Numbered from the stretch's first letter, positions 1 to 11,571 are shown. The stretch is DNA of 64,000 nucleotides from Paratinospora sagittata (GCA_035771175.1 CM069600.1:12907920-12971919), one strand, 5' to 3'. Numbers and translations: made by a program. Notes: generated by a model from the letters alone, not told the origin.

Positions 1-3000
1 GAGATGGATGTACTTTCAGAAGAAATGTTACCTTGATATTCATCTGGCATTATCCACCCTGTTGGCTTTACACTAATATTTTCTTGTTGGCTCCAACTGT
101 AGCTCCCTTGAGATGACATGGCTTCATTATCATATTGTTGTTGTTGATATCTTGGGTAACCATATAATGATGATGATGATGATGATATGGCTTCAATGTC
201 ATCTTCAACACTCATGTTTCCCATAGCCAATTCAACATCATGAATATTAGTATGTTTTGATCTAGACGTATGACCATGTTTTTTACGTCCATATTTTTGT
301 CTATGCATTGATGATGGCCGAGATCCATGGTCAGCATCCTGAGTAGAATGATCATATTGACTCTCTCCAGTAAATGGACTCATTTGCACCTGGTTTTGTG
401 TATGTCTTTCACTTTGTTGTTGCCCCTGGCCCTGACTCCATTGTTGTGATCCTCCACCACCCACATTACCGTCGTCGCCATCGTCATCGTCATCATCATC
501 GTCATCGTTATCGTTATCGGCATCTGGTGCTTGTGTTGAGTCATCATCATGGCCACCATTGTTATTGTCATCACCATCATTATTATCATCATAATTGTCA
601 TCATCTCTATCAGCATCACTATCACTAATTGACGATATTGAATACCCTGTTGCTGGGACATTAACTTCTGCGGCCATAAATTCATCAACATCAACCCCCA
701 TCTCTTTTGCAATGTATGAACTTGGTCTACCACCTGGTTCATCCATCAAAGGTTGATTTGTATCTTTAACCCACTCATACAAGGGATTCTCATCCCCTTC
801 TTCCAAAAAGATTTCTGTCAAATCAATAGGATCTTGAGAGATACCAAGTTCTGTATTTTCCCTTATATTTTTTGCACGAAGTCTCATGTTATAATGAACA
901 AATACCAACTTTTGCAACCTTTCGTGCCCCAACCTATTTCTTTGTTTGGTGTGAATCAACCCAAAAGTACTCCAATTTCTTTCACACCCTGAAGAAGATG
1001 CAGTTTGTGACAATATTTTTACAGCAAGTACCCTTAAATTAGGAGCGGAGCTCCCATATAAAGTCCACCATTCAGCTGTAGAAAAAATAAGAATAGTAAT
1101 ATTAAAATTAAAAAAATTATGGTATTTAGACATATAATATGATTTATCACCTGGATGCGTATTTTTCATTCCGCTTTGAGCTGCCAGAGACCCAAATGAT
1201 CCTAAAGCATCTCGAAAGTATTTTAACTACAAAAAATTAATATGCACAATATAAACCTCATTAAAAATATTGATGACGTACTATATAGTTATAAAATTTT
1301 AATTTTAATCATATCTTACCTCACTCAATGCTTGCGCTTGTTTATCACCTTCGGGCACTAATTTTGCAATAACTTGATTTAATGCATCTATCAAATCTGA
1401 ACTCATTCCAAGTTGATGCTTATATTGGTACAACGGGTTCAAAAAAAATGCTGAAAGAATTAACAAATATAGTTAATTGCATTACTATAACACAAAAAAT
1501 TTAATATGTTTTAAACTTTTTTTTCAAAAAATACCTGCTTGGTGGAGTGGGTGACAAAGTTGACTTGTCCATCTTCTATCAACAATTTTTAAAATCCATT
1601 TATACGAACGAGGAGTTGCAGCTTTAATTGTTTCTTTCATTAACCTTATGGCTTCATATAATGATCCCATTGTCGGTTTTTTATCTCCATCTACCATCCG
1701 CAACACTTTTGCAATAGGATCTAAAGAGTTCGCTACATTCCTTGCATCATCCCAAAAACTCGTTCTGCCCACTATTTCTTCAACCTCTCTTGCTTGTGGA
1801 GTTCTTTTATGGACATAGTTTGTCCACTCTCTTGATGCAAACATTTCTTTTAAACCTTGTTTTTTTTCAAGAATGCTTCTTAAGGCAATGTAGTTGGTGG
1901 CAAATAGAGTGATCCCTGGACGAATTATGTCACCGCCGCATTTTTCTCTCATCAACGCCAACACCCAATGGTGATTATAAATATAATTTGTGATTTTTCT
2001 GGCTTGATCAACGACTGTTTTAACTGATTGATGATTTCCAATATCTTTTAACATCAGATCGATGCAATGTGCAGCACAAGGTGTCCAAAAAAGATTGTAC
2101 CTCTCCATCATTTTCTTTCCCGCCTTCACGAATGCAGATCCATTATCAGTGACTATTTGGACAACGTATTCTTTTCCTATGTTCTTCACAACATTATTCA
2201 TCAATTGATAGATGAATTTTGCATCTTTTTTCTCTGCTGAGACATCAACAGATTTATGAAAAATTGATTTTCCATCGCAGTATACCATAAAATTTATTAT
2301 TGACAATCTAGTTGGCCCAGTCCAACCATCGCACATTACTGTTACACCATATTGTGACCAACTCGTCTTCAAAGTTTTAATATAGTCTTGTAATTCATTA
2401 TACTCCTCGTCAAGTAATCCATGCATCAGCTCGTAAGTTGAAGGCCCCTTGAAACCTGGTCCACACCTTGCAATTTCATTGATGACTGGTTGGTAATATG
2501 GATTGTTAGTGGCAACATTTGCTGGGATACTGCTATAGAAAAAAAATTTGGATATAGCTTTGTTTAAACTTTTTCTCACACTTCCACCCCCGAAAGCTTC
2601 TTTAAGCTTCTTTTGTCTAGAACTGGGTCTAGTAAACAAAGTCGGGTCTGGCGGAGGACACGGATGCCTAACACTTGTTGAGCGCAAAAGGCCACCCCCC
2701 CACTTTTGTTGCCCTTGTGGGTCTTGTCTGATATTATCACGTCGATATGAACTACCTCCTACCTCTTGAAATGATGAACCAAAGTCTTGTCTCATCATAT
2801 TATTTCTCCATTGTTGTTCAGCATCCCATCGATCAGCCATAGAGTTTTTTACCGCCATTCTATGCTGCACCTTTTCGTAGTCTGTTGTACAATCAGGAGG
2901 ATAGTGAATGTCTGAATCATCATCATCATCATCATCGTAGCTACGCGGTGGTTGTAGCAGGGCTTGGGTAAATGCTTCTTTTTTCTTTTCTTTTTCAATT

Positions 3001-3236
3001 TTTTCTAGTACCTTTCCATGTAACAATAGTTGCATTTCTTCTCTAATAGCTCTTGGACATTTCGTACATCTTGAAACATTTTTGAAGCCACCTGCTAAGT
3101 GTTGTTTCAATCTAGTAACTCCACCAGATGAGTTCACGTGATCACAATATCTACATCTTGACTTTTGCCTATTTCCATCAACAGGTTCTCCATGTGTCCA
3201 TCCAATATCGAATTCTTTTCGAGATTTAGGATTCAT
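1..3236 (-). CDS. hAT-family transposase, multi-exon, C-terminus beyond the window edge
   Basis: Transposase of the plant hAT superfamily. Four exons can be read with consensus junctions: 3236-1535, 1450-1320, 1226-1151 and 1075 to the edge; phases agree and no stop occurs. Domains in order: a BED-type zinc finger (CRYCDH...HL...CTKCP) in the first 70 residues, an Asp-rich linker, a DUF659-like core (VMCDGWTG; VTDNGSAF; CAAHCIDL), then the hAT dimerisation region (EWWTLYGSSAPNLR; SSGCERNWSTF; QRNRLGHERL). A long acidic, Asn/Gln/Ser-rich tail follows and is still open at base 1. The first Met of the open frame is at 3266, but the Met at 3236 (MNPKSRKEF) fits the family better. About 995 codons lie in the window, longer than usual because of the tail. 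No terminal inverted repeats are visible, so mobility cannot be judged. A domesticated hAT gene is the alternative reading. Confidence 0.88.
475..640. repeat. ATC/GAT triplet low-complexity tract inside the hAT tail
   Basis: Imperfect CAT/CGT triplets run through the last hAT exon. On the minus strand they encode an Asp/Asn-rich acidic stretch. Shorter (GAT)n tracts at about 168-186 and 2917-2938 encode Ser and Asp runs. Open frames on the opposite strand here are low-complexity shadows. Confidence 0.8.
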
Positions 3237-3289
3237 ATTATAAATAAATATGCACAAATTCTTCAACCTGTATGTAATCTAATATTAGC

Positions 3290-3605
3290 AAAATAATGTT
3301 AATATAAAACATGTTAATGTCAATCATATCATTTATATTAATATTATAAAATTATTTGCTTTATTTTAGTAGTCTAACTATTTTATCAAAATAATATTAA
3401 TCTAAAACATGGTAATACTAATCAATATCATTTCAATTAACATCAAAAAAATATTTATTTTAATTTACTTGTCAAATTATCTAATAGGGTAGCATTAATT
3501 TAAAAAATGTTAATTTTTATTTATATTATATGTATCAACACTATTAAAATATTTCCTTTACTTTAGCAGTCTATTTATTTTAGTAAGACACATAACATTA
3601 ATTTA

Positions 3606-3646
<41 letters not shown>

Positions 3647-4690
3647 GGTAATATTAATTTAGTGTAAGTATTTACTAAGGTAATATTAAGTTTTAAAATG
3701 TTTAATTAACATTATTCGTATCTACATTACTAAAATATTTTCTTTAGTAGTCTATTTATTTTTGTAAGATGTATAACATTAATTTAGAAATGTTGATATA
3801 GATCAAAATTATTAAAATTTTTTATTAATGTAAATATTTTACTAAAGTAACATTAATATTAAATATGTTAATATAATTTCATTATTTATATTAACATTAT
3901 TAAAATATATTTAAATATGTTAATGTAGATCAATATTATCAAAATAGTTTTATTAATATAATTATTTTACTAAGGTAACATTAATTTTAACTATGTTAAT
4001 ATAAATTAATATTATTTGTATTAACATTACTAAAATATTTTACATTACTAGTCTATTTATTTCAATAAAATGTATAACATTAATTTAAAACATGTTACTA
4101 TTGATCAACATTATCAAAATATTTTTATTATTGTAAGAATTTACAATGGTAACATTAATTTTAAATATGTTTAATTAATATTAATAAAATACTTCCTTTA
4201 CATTAATAGTCTATGTTTTTTTTTGTTAGATGTATAACATTAATTTAGAACAGGTTGATATAAATCAACACTATTAGAAACAACACTATAAAAATAATTT
4301 TTAAATTTTTTAATGTAAGTATTTTATTAAGGTAACATTAATATTAAGGATGTTAATATGACATTATTTGTATTAATCTTATTAAACTATTTCATTTACT
4401 TTACTGGTATATTTATTTTTATAAGATGTATAATAAGATGTATAATATTAATTTAGAACAAGTTAATATAGGTCAACATTATAAAAATTAACTTTATCAA
4501 AATATTTTATGAGTGTAAGTATTTTTATTAAGGTAATATTAATTTTAATTTATGTTAATATAAATTAACATTATTCGCATTATACGTACTATTTTTTTTA
4601 TTTTACTAATCTATTTATTTTAGTAAGATGTACAATATTAATATAAAACATGTTAATAGAGATTAACATTATTAAAATTAACATAACGTA
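3290..4690. repeat. Degenerate AT-rich tandem array, unit about 160-200 bp
   Basis: A recognisable phrase, roughly 'agtctatttattttNgtaaga' followed by 'tgtataacattaattta', recurs at about 3371, 3568, 3749, 4050, 4208, 4406 and 4608. Other shared phrases lie between ('ctaaggtaacattaatttta', 'tatgttaatataaat'). Spacings are mostly 160-200 bp, with one gap near 300 that suggests a decayed copy. A perfect (TA)n run of about 35 bp sits at 3608-3643. No open frame of note. It behaves like an old satellite-type array upstream of the hAT gene. Confidence 0.65.
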
Positions 4691-5650
4691 TTTTATTGAT
4701 ACATTTAATATACACTAAGAGATGAATTAAATGGATATCCAATATATGTAAAAAACTTAATATGGGGCAGATTGGTTGATAAAACAAATTAATATCAGAA
4801 ACTGTCACTTGCTGATTGTTCGTATATACATACGAATGTACTAACTTTTACTCATTTTTATCCCTTTCCATTGTCAAAAAAAAAATACATGTATAAAAAA
4901 ATAAAAAAATACTCAGAATTTTAAACTTTGTTTTTAATCAAAAAATTAATTTTTTAGTTTGCATGTAACAAAAATCATGTACACATTTAAGCCCACTGTG
5001 TATATAGATATTTGTCCAACTAATCCACTTTGCTAAAATAATATAAATAAACTGCTTGTTACAGCTGTCAAAAAAATTTGTAATAAACATCTTTATTTTG
5101 GTGACCTACCTCTAATGGGAAATATATATATTATTTTATCTAGAATCTTTTGAGATCAGGGATTCAACCACTTATAAATATATTTGTTTTCTAAGGTATT
5201 ATATATAATAATATTGTTAAAACTGTAGATGCTTATGGATCACACATCATAACAAGGTGGAAGCCCTACTGTATTGTTTGTATAATGAATTAGTTAATTA
5301 GCTCTTCCCAAATATTTAAGCTCATTAAAAGTAGATCACAATAATTTACAATCTTTGTATTACATTTTTTTTTTTTTTGTAAGATATCTTTTTATATACA
5401 TTTTAATTATTGCATATGATACATTTGTCAATGGAATAAGTCATGATCATATCCTAAAAAGAAGATATTTCATTATCATAAGGTCCTACAATATCTAAAA
5501 GTATTTACTAAGATTAAGATGGACGGTGTAATTGTGGTCTTTAATTTGTTGTCATTTTCGAGATGTCACGCTTTTAGTAGACACCATAATATTATAACTC
5601 CATATTAACATGTTTCTTCTTTGACTGTGTTTTTAATATATCAAGTTTGC
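4691..5650. other. AT-rich intergenic DNA without recognisable features
   Basis: No open frame, RNA gene or repeat that I can support; only short A/T homopolymer runs, such as poly-T near 5365-5380. Confidence 0.6.
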
Positions 5651-5718
5651 AGTTTGGCATCGTTGCGCAAAGAGATGAATTAAAAGTTTGGCATCGTTGC
5701 GCAAAGAGATGAATTAAA
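5651..5718. repeat. Perfect 34-bp tandem duplication
   Basis: Two identical 34-bp copies (5651-5684 and 5685-5718), each beginning agtttggcatcgttgcgcaa. They precede a GC-richer block unlike the surrounding AT-rich DNA. Confidence 0.9.
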
Positions 5719-5761
5719 TGAACATTAATAAACAAGAAATCAACAAACCTAAAAAAAACGT

Positions 5762-5955
5762 CGATTCTCCTCTCTCCCTCTGCCGCCGCTGATTCTCCTC
5801 TCTCCGTCCGCCGCTGCCGCTGGTTCTCCTCTTTCCCTCTGCCACTGCCGCTGGTTCTCCTCTTTCCCTCTGCCGCTGCCGCTGGTTTTCCTCTTTCCCT
5901 CCGCCGCTGGTTCTCCTCGCTGGTTCTCCTCTCTCCGTCGTTGGTTCTCCTCCGC
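5762..5955. repeat. CT/CCG-rich minisatellite
   Basis: Repeats of about 27-31 bp with the core 'ctgccgctggttctcctctt' and variants, six or seven in all. Open frames on the minus strand here are long runs of Arg/Glu/Gly/Ala repeats and are judged artefacts of the repeat. Confidence 0.75.
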
Positions 5956-6046
5956 CAGCGCAAGAAGGTATTATTTTCACTCCTTCTTCCAAAATCTCTT
6001 CTTCTTCTTCTTCTTTTATAATGGCGAAGAAAATCAACACGTGAAT

Positions 6047-6168
6047 CTCACGCGAACTGTGCATCCCGTGAAGAAACCTCACGCGAACTGTGCACCCGTG
6101 AAGAAACCTCACGCGAACTGTGCACCCCTGAAGAAACCTCACGCGAACTGTGCATCCCGTGAAGAAAA
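6047..6168. repeat. 30/31-bp minisatellite, four copies
   Basis: Four tandem copies (6047, 6078, 6108, 6138) start with ctcacgcgaactgtgca and end with tgaagaaa; two are 31 bp and two 30 bp. It is followed at 6178-6230 by short 'cgatttcg' and 'gtcgatttt' iterations. Confidence 0.9.
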
Positions 6169-6287
6169 TCGACACATTTCGCCGATTTCGCCGATTTCGT
6201 CGATTTTTGTCGATTTTCTGTCGATTTTTTGTACTTTTTTTTTTACATGCGCCAGATTAATCGGCTCCTTCAGATTTCGAAATTTTT

Positions 6288-6312
6288 CGGCGAATTTCGA
6301 CGAAATTCGCCG
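6288..6312. repeat. Perfect 25-nt palindrome
   Basis: Two 12-bp arms, CGGCGAATTTCG and CGAAATTCGCCG, around a single A. It lies about 110 bp before the 25-nt inverted-repeat array and may belong to the same structured region. Confidence 0.85.
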
Positions 6313-6421
6313 AATTTTCGTTCCTTGCTCGAGTCTACGTCCACTACCCAACCGCACCGGTCAAGATTTTCCAATCCACTATTGGCTAATCACTTACGGG
6401 CAGATTAGACGTCGTTTACAC

Positions 6422-6594
6422 TGAGCCTACACCAAGGCTTGGCTCAAGCCTGTACACTAACCGACACCATAGCTCGGTTAGGAAGCCACTCACACTCTAA
6501 CCTACACTAGGGCTTGGTTAGAAAGCAACAGTCTAGCCTACACCAAGGCTTGGCTAGAAAGCCACACTTGTAACCAACTTATGGGCGTGGTTAC
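6422..6594. repeat. Five tandem 25-nt inverted repeats with compensated stems
   Basis: Five units at 6422-6446, 6457-6481, 6497-6521, 6533-6557 and 6570-6594, start spacing 35-40 bp. Each has a 6-bp stem around a 13-nt interior: TGAGCC/GGCTCA, CTAACC/GGTTAG (twice), CTAGCC/GGCTAG and GTAACC/GGTTAC. Stem sequences differ between units, yet both arms change together. The interiors are related (tacaccaaggctt, gacaccatagctc, tacactagggctt, aacttatgggcgt). I see no protein-coding explanation; it may be part of an LTR or promoter. Confidence 0.85.
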
Positions 6595-7063
6595 GTGTAG
6601 TACAATATATGGTCAAATAATCCCAAGTTGACACACAAGTCAACAATACATCAAGATTACAAAATATATAGAGATGTGATCAAAATCATTCTCAACAATG
6701 AAAGCTTACAATCTTGAATGAATCAACAAATACTATTCCAACCACTTATGATTTTAAATGATGCAAAGTGTTAAAATAGTTTCTTAACTCAAATGCACTC
6801 GATTCAAATATATGCAATGTAAAACAGTGAATCGATTATGCACAATCAATCATTATATTGATTCTAAACAAATAGAAGTTTAATGCACAAGAATCAATAT
6901 ACTACGATAATCAAGACTTGGTGATTCTAAATGAATATATGTTTGAGAACACGAATCATACAAATCAAGTATCGATTAAAACTTCGATTCAAATAGGATA
7001 TGATATTAGCATATGAATCGATACCACAAACTATCAATGAAACCACTAAACAATGTATTTTGA
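6595..7063. other. AT-rich stretch of probable transposon origin
   Basis: No credible open frame. Several 'gattcaaat' and 'aatcgat' phrases recur. Bases 7066-7097, at its right end, match 18135-18168 in inverted orientation at 29 of 31 positions, which suggests an LTR remnant on the minus strand. Confidence 0.35.
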
Positions 7064-8202
7064 TATGATGAACAAGATAGGGTTTCACACATACCAACCG
7101 GGCAATGGACAATTCAAGAAAAAGAAGAGTATCGCCTAAATGCCAAGGCAGTGTATGCTCTATTCTGTAGTCTCCCTGATAGTGAATTGGAACAAGTTAG
7201 TCAATGTGAGACTGCAAATGATGCATGGGAATTGCTCCATTTGGTTCACTGTGAGCCTCTGGATAACAGAGAGTCAAGGCTTAGGGATGCAGAGAGTCAA
7301 GGCTTAGGGATGCAGAGAGAAGATTCGATAATTTCTATTTTCTAGATGATGAACCAATTGAAGAGGCATGCTCAAGATTCAGATCAATTCTTGAAGACTT
7401 AAAGGATTTGGATCAAGAGATTCCATCCGGGATTAGCATCGTCTGTTTTGCTGATAAGCTTCCAAGATTTTGGAGCGAAAAGCTTGCAAGCATTGCAGAA
7501 AAGTTTAATCCATGGAATTACACCTTTGTAGAGTTTTGCAACTTATTGATATCTATAGATGCCAAGGATGAAACAACTGTGAGAACTGAGATGTTGAGAA
7601 GTTCGCTTGAAAGGTTTAAGTTCTTACATGAGGAAACAATCGATGAGGAACTTGATAGGTTTTTGGAAATAGCAAGTGATCTGCAAAGTTATGAGATAAC
7701 CTGTCCTCATCAAATGTTGGTTAAGTATTTCTTAGAAGGTTTTCCGGACAAATGGAAGTATAAAGTCGAATTTTTTGAGATGTTCGGTGATCCGTTTAAC
7801 AGTAGCTTTGAAAGAATTCTTTATGTGTTAAGCAGACTTGAGACCTCCTCAGAAGACAGTGAAGCTTCATCCGAAAGAAGAGAAATACTTGCTAACTTAC
7901 CAAGTGATGATGATAGAGATAGAATGGATGAAAGTGAAATATCATCATTGGTAAACGATCAGTACGATGAAGAAGAACATGTTGAGGATGATCAACCAGT
8001 TAGTGCCATATCTAGTGGTTCACTCATTTACACCTCAACTGACGAAGACGAAGATCAAAATATTCAAGTTCACATTCGAAGGTTTCCAAAGATCCCTAGA
8101 TGGAAAATGTGGATTCGGAAACTACTTGGATGCAACAAGGACCCGAACAACACAACTGATGATCAAAATGCAAGTTTCAAGGTTCCTCGAAGTGCTACAT
8201 GA
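7064..8202 (+). pseudogene. Retrotransposon gag-like protein (UBN2 type), frameshifted
   Basis: The first part (7064 to about 7290) carries the gag signature found in many plant copia elements (LNAKAVYALFCSL; ANDAWELLHLVH). The second part (about 7315-8202) continues it with helical gag sequence (EEACSRFRSILEDLKDL; LVKYFLEGFPDKW) and an acidic C-terminus. The halves are in different frames because of a 23-bp tandem duplication at 7269-7314. No zinc knuckle, protease or reverse transcriptase follows. The family assignment rests on residue patterns only. Confidence 0.6.
7269..7314. repeat. 23-bp tandem duplication that breaks the gag frame
   Basis: Two identical 23-bp copies, 7269-7291 and 7292-7314, each starting gagagtcaaggcttagggat. 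Because 23 is not a multiple of three, the downstream gag sequence is out of frame with the upstream part. Confidence 0.95.
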
Positions 8203-8939
8203 TCGGTGTTAGCTTGTGGTTAACACTTCTATTTAAATTTAAATATTTCTATGGTGTTATTCCACATATGGCCTGAACATATCCTCTTAAGCATAAATTA
8301 ATTGTGTATTAAGAGATATGTCTATGTTGAAGCATTTAATATCCATTTAAGCATGATACTTGTCATATTATTTTTATTGCATACATCATGTTATTGATGA
8401 GTACTATATACATGCTTGAGTAATGAATGAGTTGGATGATTTTTCATGTCGTACTATGCTTAATTATAATATTTTTATGATTTTGAAAATATCTTAGGCA
8501 TTAATTAAAATGAGTATTAAATTTCATTGCCTATGCTTCAAACTTAATTGATTTGATCATATTATAAATGATGTATATTTTGATCATCAATTAAGATATG
8601 TAATGTGTACATGTGTATCTTGTGAGCTTGCTAAGGTTGATTATCATATGTTTACATGAAAATTTTCATCTATATTAAATGGATCATGCGTCTCAAACTT
8701 AAATGTGTTAATCCATTTAATATTGAACTATAGTATTGAGCATTGATATTAAATTGATCTTATGATATTTGCTCAATTTGAATGGAAGTATGTATTTTGA
8801 ATCTTACATTTTATATCACTTCCAATGTATTCATGTGAATGTGTGTATGATGATTATTTTATGTTCACTTGAATATAACATCTATGATAAAAAAAAATTT
8901 AAAAGAAACAAATAATTGTTGTACATATTGATGAAATCA
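8203..8939. other. AT-rich non-coding DNA
   Basis: No open frame or structural RNA recognised. Probably decayed transposon sequence. Confidence 0.5.
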
Positions 8940-9531
8940 GCGACAAAGTAACTGTACATTGCGGCCAAAACAATGACCCTTCCTATGGCTATACAAAGTT
9001 GCCCCACCCTTTAAGCCAATCGCTTAGAGCATAACCCTTAGACAAGCTACTATTACCAACCCAAAAGGCAGCCAGCAAGTGGGATTTCTCCCAAACTAAG
9101 ACAGCTTGATGCATCTTCTCATGAAAAACCCTCAAATTCCGCTCTTTCCAAAGAGACCAAAGCACCGATAAGCAAACCACCTACCAATGTCCCCTCCAGC
9201 CCAGTTGAATGCTATTAATGAAAGGGAAAAGACCGGCGTTATCCTCTGCAACCTCCTCCACGTGCATGACAAGGAATTGGTGACACCATCTACACCACAC
9301 CTCTTTAGAGAACGGGCAGTTCCAAAGTAAATGGCCAATAGATTCCGAATTCTAATTGCAAAGATAACACCAAAGGAGATAAGCACATATTCGCAATCTT
9401 TTTTTGTAACATGTCGCCTGTGTTCATCTTCCCATGGGCAGCCACCCAACCCAAAAATTTAACTTTAGATGGTACTTGCGCTTTCCATATGAGGTTATAG
9501 TGAGGGAAGGAGGGGATATTAGGGTCGTCAA
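8940..9531 (-). pseudogene. LINE (non-LTR retrotransposon) 3' fragment with zf-RVT domain
   Basis: Read on the minus strand, the sequence contains the zinc-binding region found at the C-terminus of plant LINE reverse transcriptases (LIWKAQVPSKVKFLGWVAAH, then GKMNTGDMLQKK), followed in two frames by the tail motif LWSLWKERNLRVF. At least two frameshifts are needed. Its upstream part continues beyond the copia element, at 15219-15280. No catalytic reverse-transcriptase core is present. Confidence 0.7.
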
Positions 9532-9792
9532 TGTTGCGGAGAAGAGAGAGATCTGGGGGATTGCGTTGCCATTTATGGTGTTACCATTTTGAGGAAAAAA
9601 AAATTTTAGGAGTTGCCATATCTAAAAAAGTTACCATACACTGAACAACTCTGTAAGTCTAATTATTTGGTGTTCTTCCATTGAGGTATCATCACGAATA
9701 AGAAATATCCCCTCTCTTCTCCAGTGGACATAGGCCATAAAGCCGAACCACGTTAGATCTCTGTGTCTTTCATTATTTTACTTTTTACTATA
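9532..9792 (+). repeat. 5' LTR of the first copia element
   Basis: Begins TGTTGCGGAGAAGAGAGA and ends at the primer-binding site. Closely similar to 14942-15218, with small indels: the 5' copy lacks about 16 bp near 9635. Confidence 0.9.
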
Positions 9793-9804
9793 TGGTATCA
9801 GAGC
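9793..9804 (+). other. Primer-binding site, initiator Met-tRNA type
   Basis: TGGTATCAGAGC abuts the 5' LTR and is the usual plant retrotransposon site complementary to the 3' end of tRNA-iMet. Confidence 0.9.
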
Positions 9805-10574
9805 TTTAGGCTCGTACAACTGGAAATATGTTTTCGGCCTTCATCGCCGATATCTTCTGTGCTGGCCTTCATCGCCGAATCTTTGTGGTCGGCCTTCATC
9901 GCCATCGCTATGTCCGACTTTCATCATCTTCACTGACGCAACCTTTTTTTGCTGCTGCTACTGTACGCAAAACCGTCGCCGCTGAAACCCCATCGTTGTT
10001 AACCGTCGCTGCCTTCATCGCAAGCGTGCGTACATCATCTTGTCGGAACCCTCTGTTTCCGACGATGTTGTTGCACACCATCTCACCATCGTCGCTACCC
10101 ATCTCTCTGGTTCGTGCGACTGGTTTGCAACCTTCGCCTTCATCTGCTACAACTGGTTCGCGCGACTGGTTCATGTGTCTTCTTTGTTACTGCTATTGCG
10201 AAATCGCCAGAATCTTTTCGCCCCTGGTATCCTCTCGTCGTCGAAATCTTCTCGTCGAATCTACTATTGTTGTGGTGCATCTTCATTCTCGTCACCGGAA
10301 TCTATTGCTGTCGTTGCTGTTCTCTCAAGGCATTGCTCAAACCCTTGTTGTTGTTGCTACTTATCTTCTTCGTCACCATCAACGCGAAATTCATAGCCAT
10401 TAACACTGCCTATCGCTGTTTCCGTTGAACCTCGCCGTCAACGCCTTCTTCCTCTTCTTCTTCATTGTCTTCCTTGATTGGTCTGCAACTACTCCTTCAT
10501 CTTCTTTTTTTTTTCTTTTTTTTTACTTATACACCCTTAAAAAAAAAATTGTCGGTTACTTCCGAAACAGTATA
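9805..10574 (+). other. Leader of the first copia element
   Basis: C/T-rich leader with repeated 'ggccttcatcgccga' phrases near 9835-9905. Frames of 191, 118 and 104 residues here are low-complexity Ser/Leu/Arg strings in three overlapping registers and are not judged to be genes. Poly-T and poly-A runs lie at 10505-10550. Confidence 0.6.
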
Positions 10575-11400
10575 GCTTGAAGAAACAATTGACAAAACGG
10601 AGAAAGGAAAACTACCAAACATTCAGGCAGCATACAGACATGATGGAAAGAATTATTTGAAGTGGTCTCAGCTGGTGCGTACCTTTTTAAAGGGAAAAGG
10701 GAAATTGAGTCATCTTTTGAGCACTGGACCTACACCTGAAGATCCTAAGTTTCTCGCGTGGGATAACGAAGATGCTTCTATAATGGCATGGCTATGGAAT
10801 TCAATGACACCAAAAATCAGTGATACATGCATGTTCCTAACTACCGCCAAAAACATTTGGAATGTCGTTCATCAGACATACTCTAAGGCCCATGATGCAA
10901 CCCAAGTGTATGAGATCAAAGTGAAAGTTGGAACAACAAAACAAGGCAACATGACGGTCACAAAATATGCCAATGTATTGAAGAATATTTGGCAGGAACT
11001 TGACCATTATAGGTGTATTGAGACTAAATGCCCTGCAGATGCTGTAGTTCTAAAAAACTACATTGAGAAGGATCGGGTCTATGACTTCTTGGCTGGACTC
11101 AATGCAGAGTTTCATCAAGTGAAAGTTCAGACTCTCAGCAAAGAGTTACCAACTCTGAATGAGACTATCTCTGCTATCCGGACTGAAGAAAGCAGAAGAA
11201 GTGTTATGCTCACACCTCAAAAGATGAAAGGCTCAGCTATGGTTGCCAATCGGGGAAACGATCAGAAGACAAACACTCCGCGAGCTGAATTATCAAAGGC
11301 CCTAAATCGAGACAATAGGGACAATCTATGATGAACTTATTGTCAGAAGGCTAGACATACCACGGAGAAGTGTTGGAAACTTCATGGCAAGCCTTCAACT
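10575..11400 (+). pseudogene. Copia gag (UBN2-type capsid plus zinc knuckle)
   Basis: Capsid-like protein that would package element RNA. The frame opens after a stop near 10575 and runs to 11331. It begins with the N-terminal motif typical of this gag class (YLKWSQLVRTFLKGKGKL) and contains NIWNVVHQTYS and YDFLAGLN. Two consecutive in-frame TGA codons (11329-11334) precede a CCHC-like knuckle that is still readable (CQKARHTTEKCWKLHG), where the first Cys of the usual motif appears to be lost among the stops. Confidence 0.85.
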
Positions 11401-11571
11401 TCCAGTAGAGAATGGGGCTACAAAGGAGGACAGCAGAAGACCAGTGGACACACACATTTGTCTACTGAACAAACAGTTGCACTCCCCGGTGCAAGTAGGA
11501 TTCAGCCAAGACGACATTGAAAGATTGAAATCTTTGTTTGGCACACTGAACAAACCTCAGGTACCTATTCA

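Noticed and set aside
374..742. Two opposite-strand frames (His-rich plus, Met-rich minus)
   Set aside because: Shadows of the triplet repeat in the last hAT exon; the real frame is a different minus-strand register.
5592..6424. Frames of 123, 153 and 127 codons
   Set aside because: Low-complexity translations of minisatellites (Arg/Glu/Gly strings; repeated HANCAP peptides).
6422..6594. CRISPR-like array (regular repeats with spacers)
   Set aside because: The units are inverted repeats with changing stems, the intervals are only about 10-15 bp, and the window is plant nuclear DNA.
8989..9449. Two minus-strand ORFs as an independent gene
   Set aside because: Both contain LINE zf-RVT or tail motifs in different frames, so they are one decayed LINE fragment.
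9828..10428. Three overlapping 100-190-codon frames downstream of the copia primer site
   Set aside because: Overlapping registers of one C/T-rich leader, with no gag motif; gag begins at about 10575.
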